A DNA stretch of 7,603 nt from Thermoplasmata archaeon (GTDB lineage Archaea > Thermoplasmatota > Thermoplasmata > Lutacidiplasmatales > UBA184): NCBI GenBank assembly GCA_030040865.1, contig JASHSX010000044.1, positions 1 to 7,603 of the forward strand, read 5' to 3'. The first letter of the stretch is position 1, and every line of letters begins with the position of its first letter. This document shows, one piece after another, positions 1 to 5,977 of this stretch. The notes under the pieces were generated by a model. That model made no database searches, was not told where the DNA came from, and saw nothing but the letters and a program-made list of their open reading frames with translations. Made by a program: the position numbers and the translations under genes.

Positions 1-1939
1 GGTCGAGCCGGTCCCACTGCGCGAACCGGCCGGCGATCGAGCGTGCGAACGGGAGGTCGACGCGGGCGCGCATGAAGGCGAGCCGCTCGCGCAGGATGCC
101 GGACTGCACCGGTTCCCCGGCCGCGCGGTCCACGCCGATGCGGTCGAGCTGGCCCGTGAGGAACCAGTGGCCGAGCGCCGCGACCCGAGGTAGGTCCGGG
201 AACGCGTGCGCGAGCATCCCGACGGCGCCGGTGATGGTGGTGATGACGAGCCGGTCCGAGCTCGTGCCGAGCGCGCGGATCGACCGGTCGAACGTCGGCC
301 AGTCGACGTCCCCCGAGACCAGGAACGCCTGCAGGTCCTCGAGAACGATCCAGGCGTCCTCCCCGGGGCGGCGGGGAAGGTCGGCCAGCAGGCGTTCGTA
401 GAGCGGGGGATCGTAGAGGGTCCGGTAGAAGCCGGTGGCGCCGGGGTTGAGGTGGACGACCGCTCCGTCGGGCGACGGCAGCGTATGGGTCGATGCGTCG
501 AACCGTAGCCGCGAGCGCTTCCCGCCCACATCGATCGCCATCGGGATCGGCCACGGCGGCGCGTCGCGCGCCCCCGCGTAGTTGAACTCACGCTGCGCGA
601 GCTCGATCCCGTTCGGGCCCAACCGGGCCGAGATCACCGGGAGTCCGGGCCGGTCGACCCACGGCTCGACGAGCGCGCGGACCGGCTCGCGTGCCGCGGC
701 CTCGAGGGCGTCCCACAGGTCCTCCGTCCGGGCGTTCGCATAGCAGAACCGGTTCAGGTACCGGGTCACGCCGGCCCGGAAGACGTCCTCCCCGAGGTAC
801 GCCTCGAGCATCGCCAGGATGCTCGACCCCTTGCCGTAGCTGATCTCGTCGAAGATCTGGCTGATCTCCTCTGGCCGCTCGACCCGGGTCCTTACGGGGT
901 GCGTCGACGCGAGGGAGTCGCCGTCGAGCGCCCATCCCATCCCCTCGCGGCGGAGCAGGAAATCGCACCGGGCGTCGATCGACGGCTCGATCCGGTCGGT
1001 GATCTTCGTCTCGAGGAACGACGCGAAGCTCTCGTTCAGCCAGACGTCCGACCACCACGCCATCGTGACGAGGTCGCCGAACCACATGTGGGCGATCTCG
1101 TGAGAGATCGTCTCGAAGACGTCCCGACGCTCGAAGGAGCCCGACGTCGCGTCGATGAGCAGGCGCATGTCGCGGAAGGTGATCGCGCCCCAGTTCTCCA
1201 TCGCGCCGAACGCGTGCTCCGAAACGGCGACCAGGTCGAGCTTCGGGAGGGGGTACGGGATCCCGTAGTACGACTCGTACGCCGCCAGGATGCGGGTGGC
1301 GGCGCCGAGGGCGTACCGCCCCGCTTCGGCGCGCCCGGGCGGGGTCATCACCCCGATGATCACGCGGCCGGAACGGTCCTCGATACGCTCGAACCTCCCG
1401 ATCCCGAGGTAGAACAGGTACGTCGCCATGGCGGGGGTCGGGGCGAACGTCCAGCGCCGACGGCCGTGCTCCTCGCTGACGGAGGAGACCGACGTGTTCG
1501 TGACCACCTCGACGCCGGCCCGCGTCACGACGGAGAGGTGGATGCGCGCCTTTCGGTCGGGCCGGTCGACGCACGGGAAGATCTTCCGGGCCCCGACCGG
1601 CTCGCACTGGCTCGTCAGCACGTAGCTGTCGCCGCTGCGGCTCCGGCACAGCCCGATGAGCTGCTGCTGCCCCGCGACGCCGGCGAACTCGACCGTGACC
1701 GGACCGGACCCCGAGAGCTCCTCGATCGCGAGCTCCTGGAGCTCCGGCACGAGGCGGTACGGCAGCGCCCGCTCCCCGCGACGCACGGCGCGGATCTCGA
1801 GCCCGTCCGAGTTGAGCGTGAGCGAGTCCGCCCCGGGCGATGGGTCGAAGGCGACCGACCCCGTCCAGCGGAGTCCCTCGAAGTCGACGTCGAGCGCGAG
1901 GCGGTAGTCCAGGATCTGGGGCGCGTCGTGTGCGGTCAC
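1..1939 (-). CDS. M1-family zinc aminopeptidase (tricorn interacting factor F2/F3-like), C-terminus off the window edge
   Basis: This gene encodes a cytoplasmic metallo-aminopeptidase that trims N-terminal residues from peptides; in Thermoplasma the F2/F3 relatives finish peptides from the proteasome and tricorn. Reading the minus strand from GTG at 1939 gives 646 open codons. Visible family marks are FPCVDRPDRKA (121-131), the substrate N-terminus loop GAMENWG (245-251), the zinc site HEIAH (His280, Glu281, His284) with the third ligand Glu303 in NES 18 residues later, and the transition-state tyrosine Tyr368 in EISYGKG. The family is usually about 780-830 residues, so some 150-200 C-terminal residues lie beyond base 1. 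The GTG start is chosen because the N-terminus aligns at the usual point of the N-terminal beta domain and the upstream in-frame sequence is Arg-rich with no start codon nearby. There is no signal peptide and no clear Shine-Dalgarno site. The gene is divergent from the 5S rRNA gene. The family call is very secure; the exact substrate range is not shown by sequence. Confidence 0.96.
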   Translation of the reverse strand, partial: MTAHDAPQILDYRLALDVDFEGLRWTGSVAFDPSPGADSLTLNSDGLEIRAVRRGERALPYRLVPELQELAIEELSGSGPVTVEFAGVAGQQQLIGLCRSRSGDSYVLTSQCEPVGARKIFPCVDRPDRKARIHLSVVTRAGVEVVTNTSVSSVSEEHGRRRWTFAPTPAMATYLFYLGIGRFERIEDRSGRVIIGVMTPPGRAEAGRYALGAATRILAAYESYYGIPYPLPKLDLVAVSEHAFGAMENWGAITFRDMRLLIDATSGSFERRDVFETISHEIAHMWFGDLVTMAWWSDVWLNESFASFLETKITDRIEPSIDARCDFLLRREGMGWALDGDSLASTHPVRTRVERPEEISQIFDEISYGKGSSILAMLEAYLGEDVFRAGVTRYLNRFCYANARTEDLWDALEAAAREPVRALVEPWVDRPGLPVISARLGPNGIELAQREFNYAGARDAPPWPIPMAIDVGGKRSRLRFDASTHTLPSPDGAVVHLNPGATGFYRTLYDPPLYERLLADLPRRPGEDAWIVLEDLQAFLVSGDVDWPTFDRSIRALGTSSDRLVITTITGAVGMLAHAFPDLPRVAALGHWFLTGQLDRIGVDRAAGEPVQSGILRERLAFMRARVDLPFARSIAGRFAQWDRLD

Positions 1940-2056
1940 TCCGAACGCCCTGCCCCGGGACCTCGCTCCCCTGCGGTCTCGGCGGCGAGCGAGCTCTTCG
2001 ACATCAAGGTTCCGGAGCGTGCGCGAGGACGGTCGGGCCCAGCGCTCGAACCAACG

Positions 2057-2063
2057 TTAAATA
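2057..2063 (+). promoter_or_regulatory. TATA box of the 5S rRNA gene
   Basis: TTAAATA stands out as an AT-rich heptamer in very GC-rich DNA. Its centre (2060) is 26 bases upstream of the inferred first base of 5S rRNA, which is the normal archaeal TATA-to-start distance. No convincing BRE is visible directly upstream. The reverse complement, TATTTAA, could also serve the divergent aminopeptidase gene, with a start near 2034 and a leader of about 95 bases, but that use is speculative. The rest of the 146-base gap (1940-2085) shows nothing else recognisable apart from a possible 22-codon ORF noted in the findings. Confidence 0.75.
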
Positions 2064-2085
2064 CGGGGCCCCCGGTGGGCGGTCT

Positions 2086-2208
2086 GGCTGACGGCCAAAG
2101 CGGCGGGGCAACACCCGGTCCCATTCCGAACCCGGCAGTTAAGCCCGCTGGCGTTCCGCGCGGTACTGAAGTGCGCGAGCCTACGGGAAACGCGGAAAGC
2201 TGTCAGCC
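2086..2208 (+). rRNA. rrf: 5S ribosomal RNA, solitary copy
   Basis: The ends are set by helix I: GGCTGAC (2086-2092) pairs with GTCAGCC (2202-2208), giving a 123-base RNA, the usual archaeal size. The internal landmarks are the conserved loop B/C stretch CCCATTCCGAACCCGGCAG (2120-2138) followed by TTAAGCC, and the loop E/helix IV segment with TACTGAAG and GGGAAAC. The RNA joins the central protuberance of the large ribosomal subunit with L5 and L18. No 23S rRNA or tRNA gene is next to it: the upstream neighbour is a divergent peptidase gene and the downstream one is nfo. Unlinked rRNA genes are known in Thermoplasma. The ends could shift by one or two bases. Confidence 0.95.
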
Positions 2209-2215
2209 TCCACCC

Positions 2216-2245
2216 CCGATAGACTAATCGGCGACCCGCTGTCGC
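2216..2245 (+). repeat. Two adjacent small inverted repeats between 5S rRNA and nfo
   Basis: CCGAT (2216-2220) pairs with ATCGG (2227-2231) around a 6-base loop. Directly after it, GCGAC (2231-2235) pairs with GTCGC (2241-2245) around a 5-base loop. The stems share G2231, so they compete at that base or stack end to end. No T-run follows, so this does not look like a normal archaeal U-rich terminator. It could be a processing structure for 5S or a structure in the nfo leader, since it ends only 7 bases before the ATG. Five-base stems can arise by chance in GC-rich DNA. Confidence 0.35.
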
Positions 2246-2252
2246 GAAGGCG

Positions 2253-3170
2253 ATGATCCTCGGCGCGCACATCGGGATCGCCGACGGGCTCCCGGAGGCG
2301 GTCCTCACCGGCCGCGGGATCGGTTGCGACGCCCTGCAGATCTTCTCGAAGAGCCCGCAGATGTGGGCCGGCCCGCCGGTCGCCCCGGAGGCCGCTACCG
2401 CCTTCCGCGCCGCGGTCACCGCCGAACGGATCCGGGGGACCGCGGTCCACCACGGATACCTCGCGAATCTCGGCAGTCCGAAGAAGGCGACGCTCGCCCG
2501 GTCCCGCCGCGCCTTCCGCGACGAGCTTGAGCGTGCGGAGCTCCTCGGCGTTGACGCCCTGGTCTTCCACCCCGGGGCGCACCTGGGCTCGGGCGTCGAG
2601 GCGGGGGTACGCACCGTCGCCGAGAGCCTTCGCGGGGCCCTCGCCGCCGCGCCCGACGGGAGGGTCCGCATCCTGCTCGAGAACGCGGCCGGCCAGGGAA
2701 CGACCCTCGGCTCCACGTTCGAGGAGCTCGCCGGTGTTCTCGCCGCCGTCGACGCGCCCGATCGCCTCGGCGTCTGCCTCGACAGCTGCCACCTGTTCGC
2801 TTCCGGGATCGACTTCCGGACCGACGACGGCTACGGCGCGCTCGTCGACCGGATCGACTCGGTGCTCGGCCGACCGACCGTTCGCGCGTTCCATCTCAAC
2901 GATTCGAAGGGGGAGCTCGGCTCTCACCTCGACCGGCACGAGAACATCGGCAAGGGCCAGCTGGGGCTCGACGGGTTCCGTCACCTCCTCCGCGACCCGC
3001 GCTGGGACGCCGTGCCGGGGTACCTCGAGACCCCGCTCACGGACAAGAGCTACGATCGGTACGCCGAGGATCTCGCGACCCTCCGTTCGCTCGTCGGGCC
3101 GCCGAGCGGGGGCGCTCCGAGCCCGACCGCCGCCCGGAAGAGTTCGTCCCGCAGCTCAACCGTCAAATAG
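2253..3170 (+). CDS. nfo: Endonuclease IV (AP endonuclease, Nfo/Apn1 family)
   Basis: This enzyme cuts the DNA backbone 5' to abasic sites in base excision repair, using a trinuclear zinc centre in a TIM barrel. All nine metal ligands known from E. coli Nfo can be placed: His66, His106 (FHPGAHLG), Glu143 (LLENAAGQG), Asp177 and His180 (CLDSCHLFASG), His214 (FHLNDSKGELGS), Asp227 and His229 (DRHENIGKGQLG), and Glu259 (YLET). The N-terminus GAHIGIADGL matches the family start. The barrel ends near residue 280, as in E. coli; the remaining 25 residues are a Ser/Pro/Arg/Lys-rich tail that looks disordered and basic. The ATG at 2253 has only a weak GAAGG 2 bases upstream, so the message may be leaderless or read through from the 5S promoter 5S lies 44 bases upstream. 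The transketolase-like gene begins 26 bases downstream. Confidence 0.97.
   Translation: MILGAHIGIADGLPEAVLTGRGIGCDALQIFSKSPQMWAGPPVAPEAATAFRAAVTAERIRGTAVHHGYLANLGSPKKATLARSRRAFRDELERAELLGVDALVFHPGAHLGSGVEAGVRTVAESLRGALAAAPDGRVRILLENAAGQGTTLGSTFEELAGVLAAVDAPDRLGVCLDSCHLFASGIDFRTDDGYGALVDRIDSVLGRPTVRAFHLNDSKGELGSHLDRHENIGKGQLGLDGFRHLLRDPRWDAVPGYLETPLTDKSYDRYAEDLATLRSLVGPPSGGAPSPTAARKSSSRSSTVK
3163..3169 (+). promoter_or_regulatory. Possible TATA box for the six-gene pentose phosphate operon
   Basis: TCAAATA overlaps the last codons and stop codon of nfo. Its centre (3166) is 31 bases before the ATG of the transketolase N-subunit gene, so initiation would fall within a few bases of that ATG and give a leaderless or nearly leaderless message. 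That fits the absence of any Shine-Dalgarno sequence there. The element is one of very few AT-rich stretches in this part of the window, but it is only a partial match to the archaeal consensus. Confidence 0.4.
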
Positions 3171-3196
3171 CGCGCCCCGCCTCGGCGCCCTCGCGC

Positions 3197-4033
3197 ATGG
3201 CGGAGGAGCCGGCGACCTCGCTCGTCGCGTCGCTCGAAACCACCGCGCTCGCCGTCCGTCGCGACGTCGTCCGGATGCTGCATGACGCGGGAAGCGGCCA
3301 CCTCGCGGAGACTCTCTCGGTCGTCGACGTGCTGACCGCCCTCTGCTTCCGCGAGCTTCGGTTCGACGCGGGTCGGCCCGACGGCCGGGACCGGCTCGTC
3401 GTGGCGGACGCCGCGGCGGCGCCGGCGCTCTGCGCGGCGCTCGTCGAGCGCGGCCTCCTGCCCCGCGAAGCCCTCCGGTCGCCGCACTCGCACCCGGGCC
3501 GAACCGACCCCGCCGTTCCCGTCCCGGCAGAGGACGAGACCGGGGGGCTCGGGCAGGGCGTCGGGGTCGCCGTGGGGATGGCGCTCGATGCGCGGCTCGC
3601 GGGCCGCACTCAGCGGGTCTACGTCCTCCTCGGCGAGGACGAGGGGCATGCGGGGTCGACGTGGGAGGCGTTCCTGGCCGCCGGCCAGTACCGTCTCGCG
3701 AACTTCGTCGCGATCGTCGCCCGGAGCCGCTCCGGGACCGGGGGGCACCCCGGCTCGATGCTCAGCTCAGAGCCCCTCGGCGAGAAGCTCCGGGCGTTCC
3801 GGTTCCACACGCTCGAGATCGACGGGCACAGCTTCCCCGAGATCCTCGACGCGTTCGCCGAGGCCCGTGCGTTCCCGGACGGGCCGACCGCGATCGTTGC
3901 GCGCACGGTGCGGGGTAAGGGCGTCTCGTTCCTGGAGGGGCCGCCCGGCGGTCACCGATCGGCCCTGACGAAATCCGAGACCGAGCGGGCCTTGCGCGAG
4001 CTCGGAGGTTCGCCGGAGGCGCCGTTCCCGTGA
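3197..4033 (+). CDS. tkt: Transketolase-like N-terminal subunit (ThDP pyrophosphate domain) with altered cofactor motifs
   Basis: In archaea transketolase is often split; this is the half that binds the diphosphate and Mg2+ of ThDP. At 278 residues it has normal length. The scaffold is clear: AGSGH (31-35), GGLGQGVGVAVGMALDARL (116-134), RVYVLLG (140-146), EPLGEKLRAF (192-201), IDGHSFPEILDAF (208-220) and VRGKGVSFLEG (238-248). Key positions differ from the family pattern. SGHPGGSLS has become SGHLAETLS. The usual SKGH before AAPAL is ADAA (70-73), losing a His. The Mg2+ motif GDGELxEG is GEDEGHAG (146-153), so Asp becomes Glu147, Gly becomes Asp148 and the interface Glu becomes Ala152. The Asn of DRN or DYN is Ser177. 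His35, His99 and His253 remain. The stop overlaps the start of the C-subunit gene by four bases. Family membership is secure; normal transketolase activity is doubtful. Confidence 0.88.
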   Translation: MAEEPATSLVASLETTALAVRRDVVRMLHDAGSGHLAETLSVVDVLTALCFRELRFDAGRPDGRDRLVVADAAAAPALCAALVERGLLPREALRSPHSHPGRTDPAVPVPAEDETGGLGQGVGVAVGMALDARLAGRTQRVYVLLGEDEGHAGSTWEAFLAAGQYRLANFVAIVARSRSGTGGHPGSMLSSEPLGEKLRAFRFHTLEIDGHSFPEILDAFAEARAFPDGPTAIVARTVRGKGVSFLEGPPGGHRSALTKSETERALRELGGSPEAPFP

Positions 4034-4983
4034 CCGGTGCGACGAAACCCGAGAGCCTCCGGGACGCCTACGAGCACGCGCTGGTCGAGCTCGGCGAGAA
4101 GGACTCCCGACTGGTCGTCCTCGACGCCGAACCCTCGGGCATCGCCCGGACGAGCCTCTTCGGAGCGAGGTTCCCGGACCGGTTCTTCGCTGTCGGCGGG
4201 ACGGAGGGGAGCGCGATGGCGATCGCGGCCGGGCTCGCCCTCGGCGGACGGACGGCGTTCGCGACCTCGCTCGCCGCCGTCGTGGTCGGGCCCGCGTACC
4301 CGCTCGTCCGCCGGTCGATCAGCGCCCCGCGGGCCCGGGTCAAGATCATAGCGACCCACGGTGGCCTCTCGATCGGACCGGACGGCGGAACGCCCCCGAT
4401 GGTCGAGGACATCGGCATCATGCGCGGCCTCCCCGGCATGACGGTGATCGTTCCCGCGGACGCGCCGACGGCGCGCGCGGCCACCTACGCGGTCGCCGAG
4501 CGGGAGGGGCCCGCGTACGTGCGCCTCGCCGCCGAGGATCTCCCGACCCTCACCGACGAACCGTTCGCCATCGGGCGGGCCCGCGAGCTTCGCGCCGGCA
4601 CCGACCTGACGGTCGTCGGGGTGGGATCACTGCTCGTTCGGGGGCTCGAGGTCGCGGAGGAGCTCGCCCGCGTCGGCGTCGCGGCCCGGGTCCTCGATCT
4701 CGCCTCCGTGAAGCCGTTCGACGAACCCGCGCTCCTGCGCGCGGCCCGCGACACGGGCGCGATCCTCGTCCTCGAGGAGCACTCGGTGCTCACGGGCGTC
4801 GGGTCGCTCGTCGCCGCGACGACCTCGGAGAACTACCCCGTGCCGGTCCGCCGGGTGGGCGTCCCCGACGTCTTCGGAGCGGGAGGCGACGCCGCCACGC
4901 GGCTCGACCGCTACGCGATGTCGAAGGAGCGGATCGTCGAAGAGGCGTGGGAGCTCCTCCGGCTGCGGGGGAAGGTTCAGTAG
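4030..4983 (+). CDS. tkt: Transketolase-like C-terminal subunit (ThDP pyrimidine-binding and C domains)
   Basis: This is the partner half of split transketolase, which carries the pyrimidine-binding domain and the C-terminal domain; the two halves would form a heterotetramer with active sites between subunits. It starts at GTG in a GTGA overlap with the previous stop, with GGAGG at 4015-4019 as a possible ribosome site. Recognisable segments are RDAYEHALVELGEKD (11-25), FPDRFFAVGGTEGSAM (48-63) with the ThDP-activating glutamate at Glu59, ATHGGLSIGPDGGT (108-121), VEDIGIMRGLPGMTVIVPAD (125-144), AYVRL with the phosphate-binding Arg165, and LEEHSVLTGVGSLVA (248-262). Departures from the family are IAEQ to GTEG around Glu59, loss of the aromatics that stack on the pyrimidine (TFAVF-type to SLAAV, 80-84), and DGATHQ to DGGTPP, which replaces the substrate-binding His with Pro122. 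The length of 317 is normal. The protein is clearly a transketolase relative, with function possibly changed. Confidence 0.88.
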   Translation: MTGATKPESLRDAYEHALVELGEKDSRLVVLDAEPSGIARTSLFGARFPDRFFAVGGTEGSAMAIAAGLALGGRTAFATSLAAVVVGPAYPLVRRSISAPRARVKIIATHGGLSIGPDGGTPPMVEDIGIMRGLPGMTVIVPADAPTARAATYAVAEREGPAYVRLAAEDLPTLTDEPFAIGRARELRAGTDLTVVGVGSLLVRGLEVAEELARVGVAARVLDLASVKPFDEPALLRAARDTGAILVLEEHSVLTGVGSLVAATTSENYPVPVRRVGVPDVFGAGGDAATRLDRYAMSKERIVEEAWELLRLRGKVQ

Positions 4984-4996
4984 GGTGGGGCGTCTC

Positions 4997-5003
4997 GGGG
5001 GGT
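4997..5003 (+). promoter_or_regulatory. Ribosome binding site deciding the transaldolase start
   Basis: GGGGGGT ends six bases before the ATG at 5010. An in-frame GTG start at 4947 exists, but it lies inside the preceding gene and would add 21 non-family residues, so this site supports the ATG at 5010. Confidence 0.6.
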
Positions 5004-5009
5004 AGGACC

Positions 5010-5657
5010 ATGCAACTGTTCCTGGACACGGCGAGCGTCAAGGAGATCGAGACGATGTGGGAGATCGGGATCCTCGACGGGGTCACGACCAATCCGTCGC
5101 TGGTGGCGAAGGAGGGCCGCAAGTTCGAGGACGTCCTGCGCGAGATCTGCGCGCTCGGCGTCCCGTCGGTGTCGGCCGAGGTCGTGGCGACCGACACGGA
5201 GGGGATGCTCCGGGAGGGGCGCCACCTCCGTGAGATCCACCCCTCGATCTACGTGAAGGCGCCGATGACGCCGGCCGGATTGCGCGCGACCAAGGTCCTC
5301 GCGAAGGAGGGGACGCGCGTCAACATGACCCTCGTCTTCAGCGCGAACCAGGCGCTCCTCGCCGCCAAGGTCGGCGCCGCCTACGTGAGCCCGTTCATCG
5401 GCCGCTTGGACGACCAGGGCCAGGACGGGATGGAGCTCATTCACGATATCGTGACGATCTACCGCAACTACCGCTTCCCCACGAAGGTGCTCGTGGCGAG
5501 CGTCCGGCACCCGATCCACGTCCTCGACGCCGCGAAGGCCGGGGCCGACATCGCGACGATGCCGTACGCGGTCATGGAGAAGCTCGTGCAGCACCCGCTC
5601 ACGGACCTCGGCCTCGCCCGGTTCCTGAAGGACTGGGAGAAGGTACCGAAGGGGTGA
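5010..5657 (+). CDS. tal: Transaldolase, small type (TalC / fructose-6-phosphate aldolase-like family)
   Basis: This class I aldolase moves a dihydroxyacetone unit between sugar phosphates in the non-oxidative pentose phosphate route. At 215 residues it fits the short decameric/pentameric-ring type. Motifs run in order: MQLFLDTASV (1-10), GVTTNPSLVAKEG (24-36), AEVVATDTEGM (56-66), IYVKAPMTPAG (80-90) with the Schiff-base Lys83, VNMTLVFSANQALLAAKVGA (104-123), YVSPFIGRLDDQGQDG (125-140), KVLVASVRHP (159-168) and AGADIATMPYAVMEKLVQHP (177-196). The text reads as canonical from end to end, in contrast to the two transketolase-like genes before it. The ATG lies 26 bases after the C-subunit stop. 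The stop overlaps the next gene's GTG by four bases. Whether it acts mainly as a transaldolase or a fructose-6-phosphate aldolase cannot be read from motifs alone; the VSPFIGRLDD form favours transaldolase. Confidence 0.95.
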   Translation: MQLFLDTASVKEIETMWEIGILDGVTTNPSLVAKEGRKFEDVLREICALGVPSVSAEVVATDTEGMLREGRHLREIHPSIYVKAPMTPAGLRATKVLAKEGTRVNMTLVFSANQALLAAKVGAAYVSPFIGRLDDQGQDGMELIHDIVTIYRNYRFPTKVLVASVRHPIHVLDAAKAGADIATMPYAVMEKLVQHPLTDLGLARFLKDWEKVPKG

Positions 5658-5977
5658 ACGGGGCGCGCTCCTCTCGCGACCCCGACCGCACGATGCCCGA
5701 GACCCCCCTCCTCGACCGGTACCTGCGCCTCACGCACGAGGCCCTCGAGCGGGTCGAGGCCGCCGCACCGGAGCGGTCGTTCCTCCGGGGCGCCTCGGAC
5801 GACTTCCTTTCGATGGCGCGCGCCTACCTTTCCGACGCGGAGCACTTCGCGGCCGCGGGGGACCCGGAGCGGGCGCTCGCCGCGGTGAGCTACGCGCACG
5901 GCTGGCTCGACGCCGGCGTCCGGCTGGGGCTCCTCGACGGAGGTGACGATGACCGACGGTTCACCCTCTTCAAGTAA
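5654..5977 (+). CDS. DUF357 family protein, function unknown
   Basis: This is a small, probably all-helical archaeal protein of the DUF357 family, recognised by the core LSMARAYLSDAEHFAAAGD (52-70) and ALAAVSYAHGWLDAGVRLGL (74-93). Relatives are about 85-100 residues, and no activity is established. As written it starts at GTG 5654, overlapping the transaldolase stop as GTGA, and has 107 residues. ATG at 5693 would give 94 residues, closer to the family size, and removes a polar stretch (GARSSRDPDRT) that looks non-conserved. A weak purine-rich GGGAGAAGGT upstream favours the GTG, so the start is undecided. The C-terminus is overlapped by 29 bases by the translin gene, so the two are probably translated together and may form a functional pair. 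Confidence 0.85.
   Translation: MNGARSSRDPDRTMPETPLLDRYLRLTHEALERVEAAAPERSFLRGASDDFLSMARAYLSDAEHFAAAGDPERALAAVSYAHGWLDAGVRLGLLDGGDDDRRFTLFK
5939..5944 (+). promoter_or_regulatory. Strong Shine-Dalgarno site of the translin gene, inside the DUF357 gene
   Basis: GGAGGT lies four bases before the ATG at 5949 and is the best anti-16S match in the window. It decides the translin start over the in-frame GTG at 5943, which lies within the site itself. Confidence 0.7.

Noticed and set aside
588..1649. 353-codon minus-strand frame rich in Arg, Pro and Gly
   Set aside because: It is an out-of-frame shadow of the M1 aminopeptidase, whose frame carries GAMEN, HEIAH and the third zinc ligand.
899..2227. 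442-codon plus-strand frame
   Set aside because: Antisense to the aminopeptidase and running through the 5S rRNA gene; biased composition and no family motifs. Long spurious frames are expected at this G+C.
2216..2245. Intrinsic terminator after 5S rRNA
   Set aside because: Hairpins are short and no T-run follows, so the structure does not support an archaeal U-rich or a bacterial-type terminator.
2057..2984. Overlapping minus-strand frames of 219 and 267 codons opposite nfo
   Set aside because: They run antisense to 5S rRNA and to the nine-ligand endonuclease IV frame; low-complexity composition only.
3197..4033. Transketolase N gene as a pseudogene or sequencing artefact
   Set aside because: The frame is intact, length is normal, both overlaps are in register and the scaffold is conserved on both sides of every altered motif. 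A frameshift would scramble flanking text, which is not seen.
4947..5009. GTG start giving transaldolase 21 extra residues
   Set aside because: The extra part is Gly-rich, overlaps the end of the C-subunit gene and is absent from the family; a ribosome site precedes ATG 5010.
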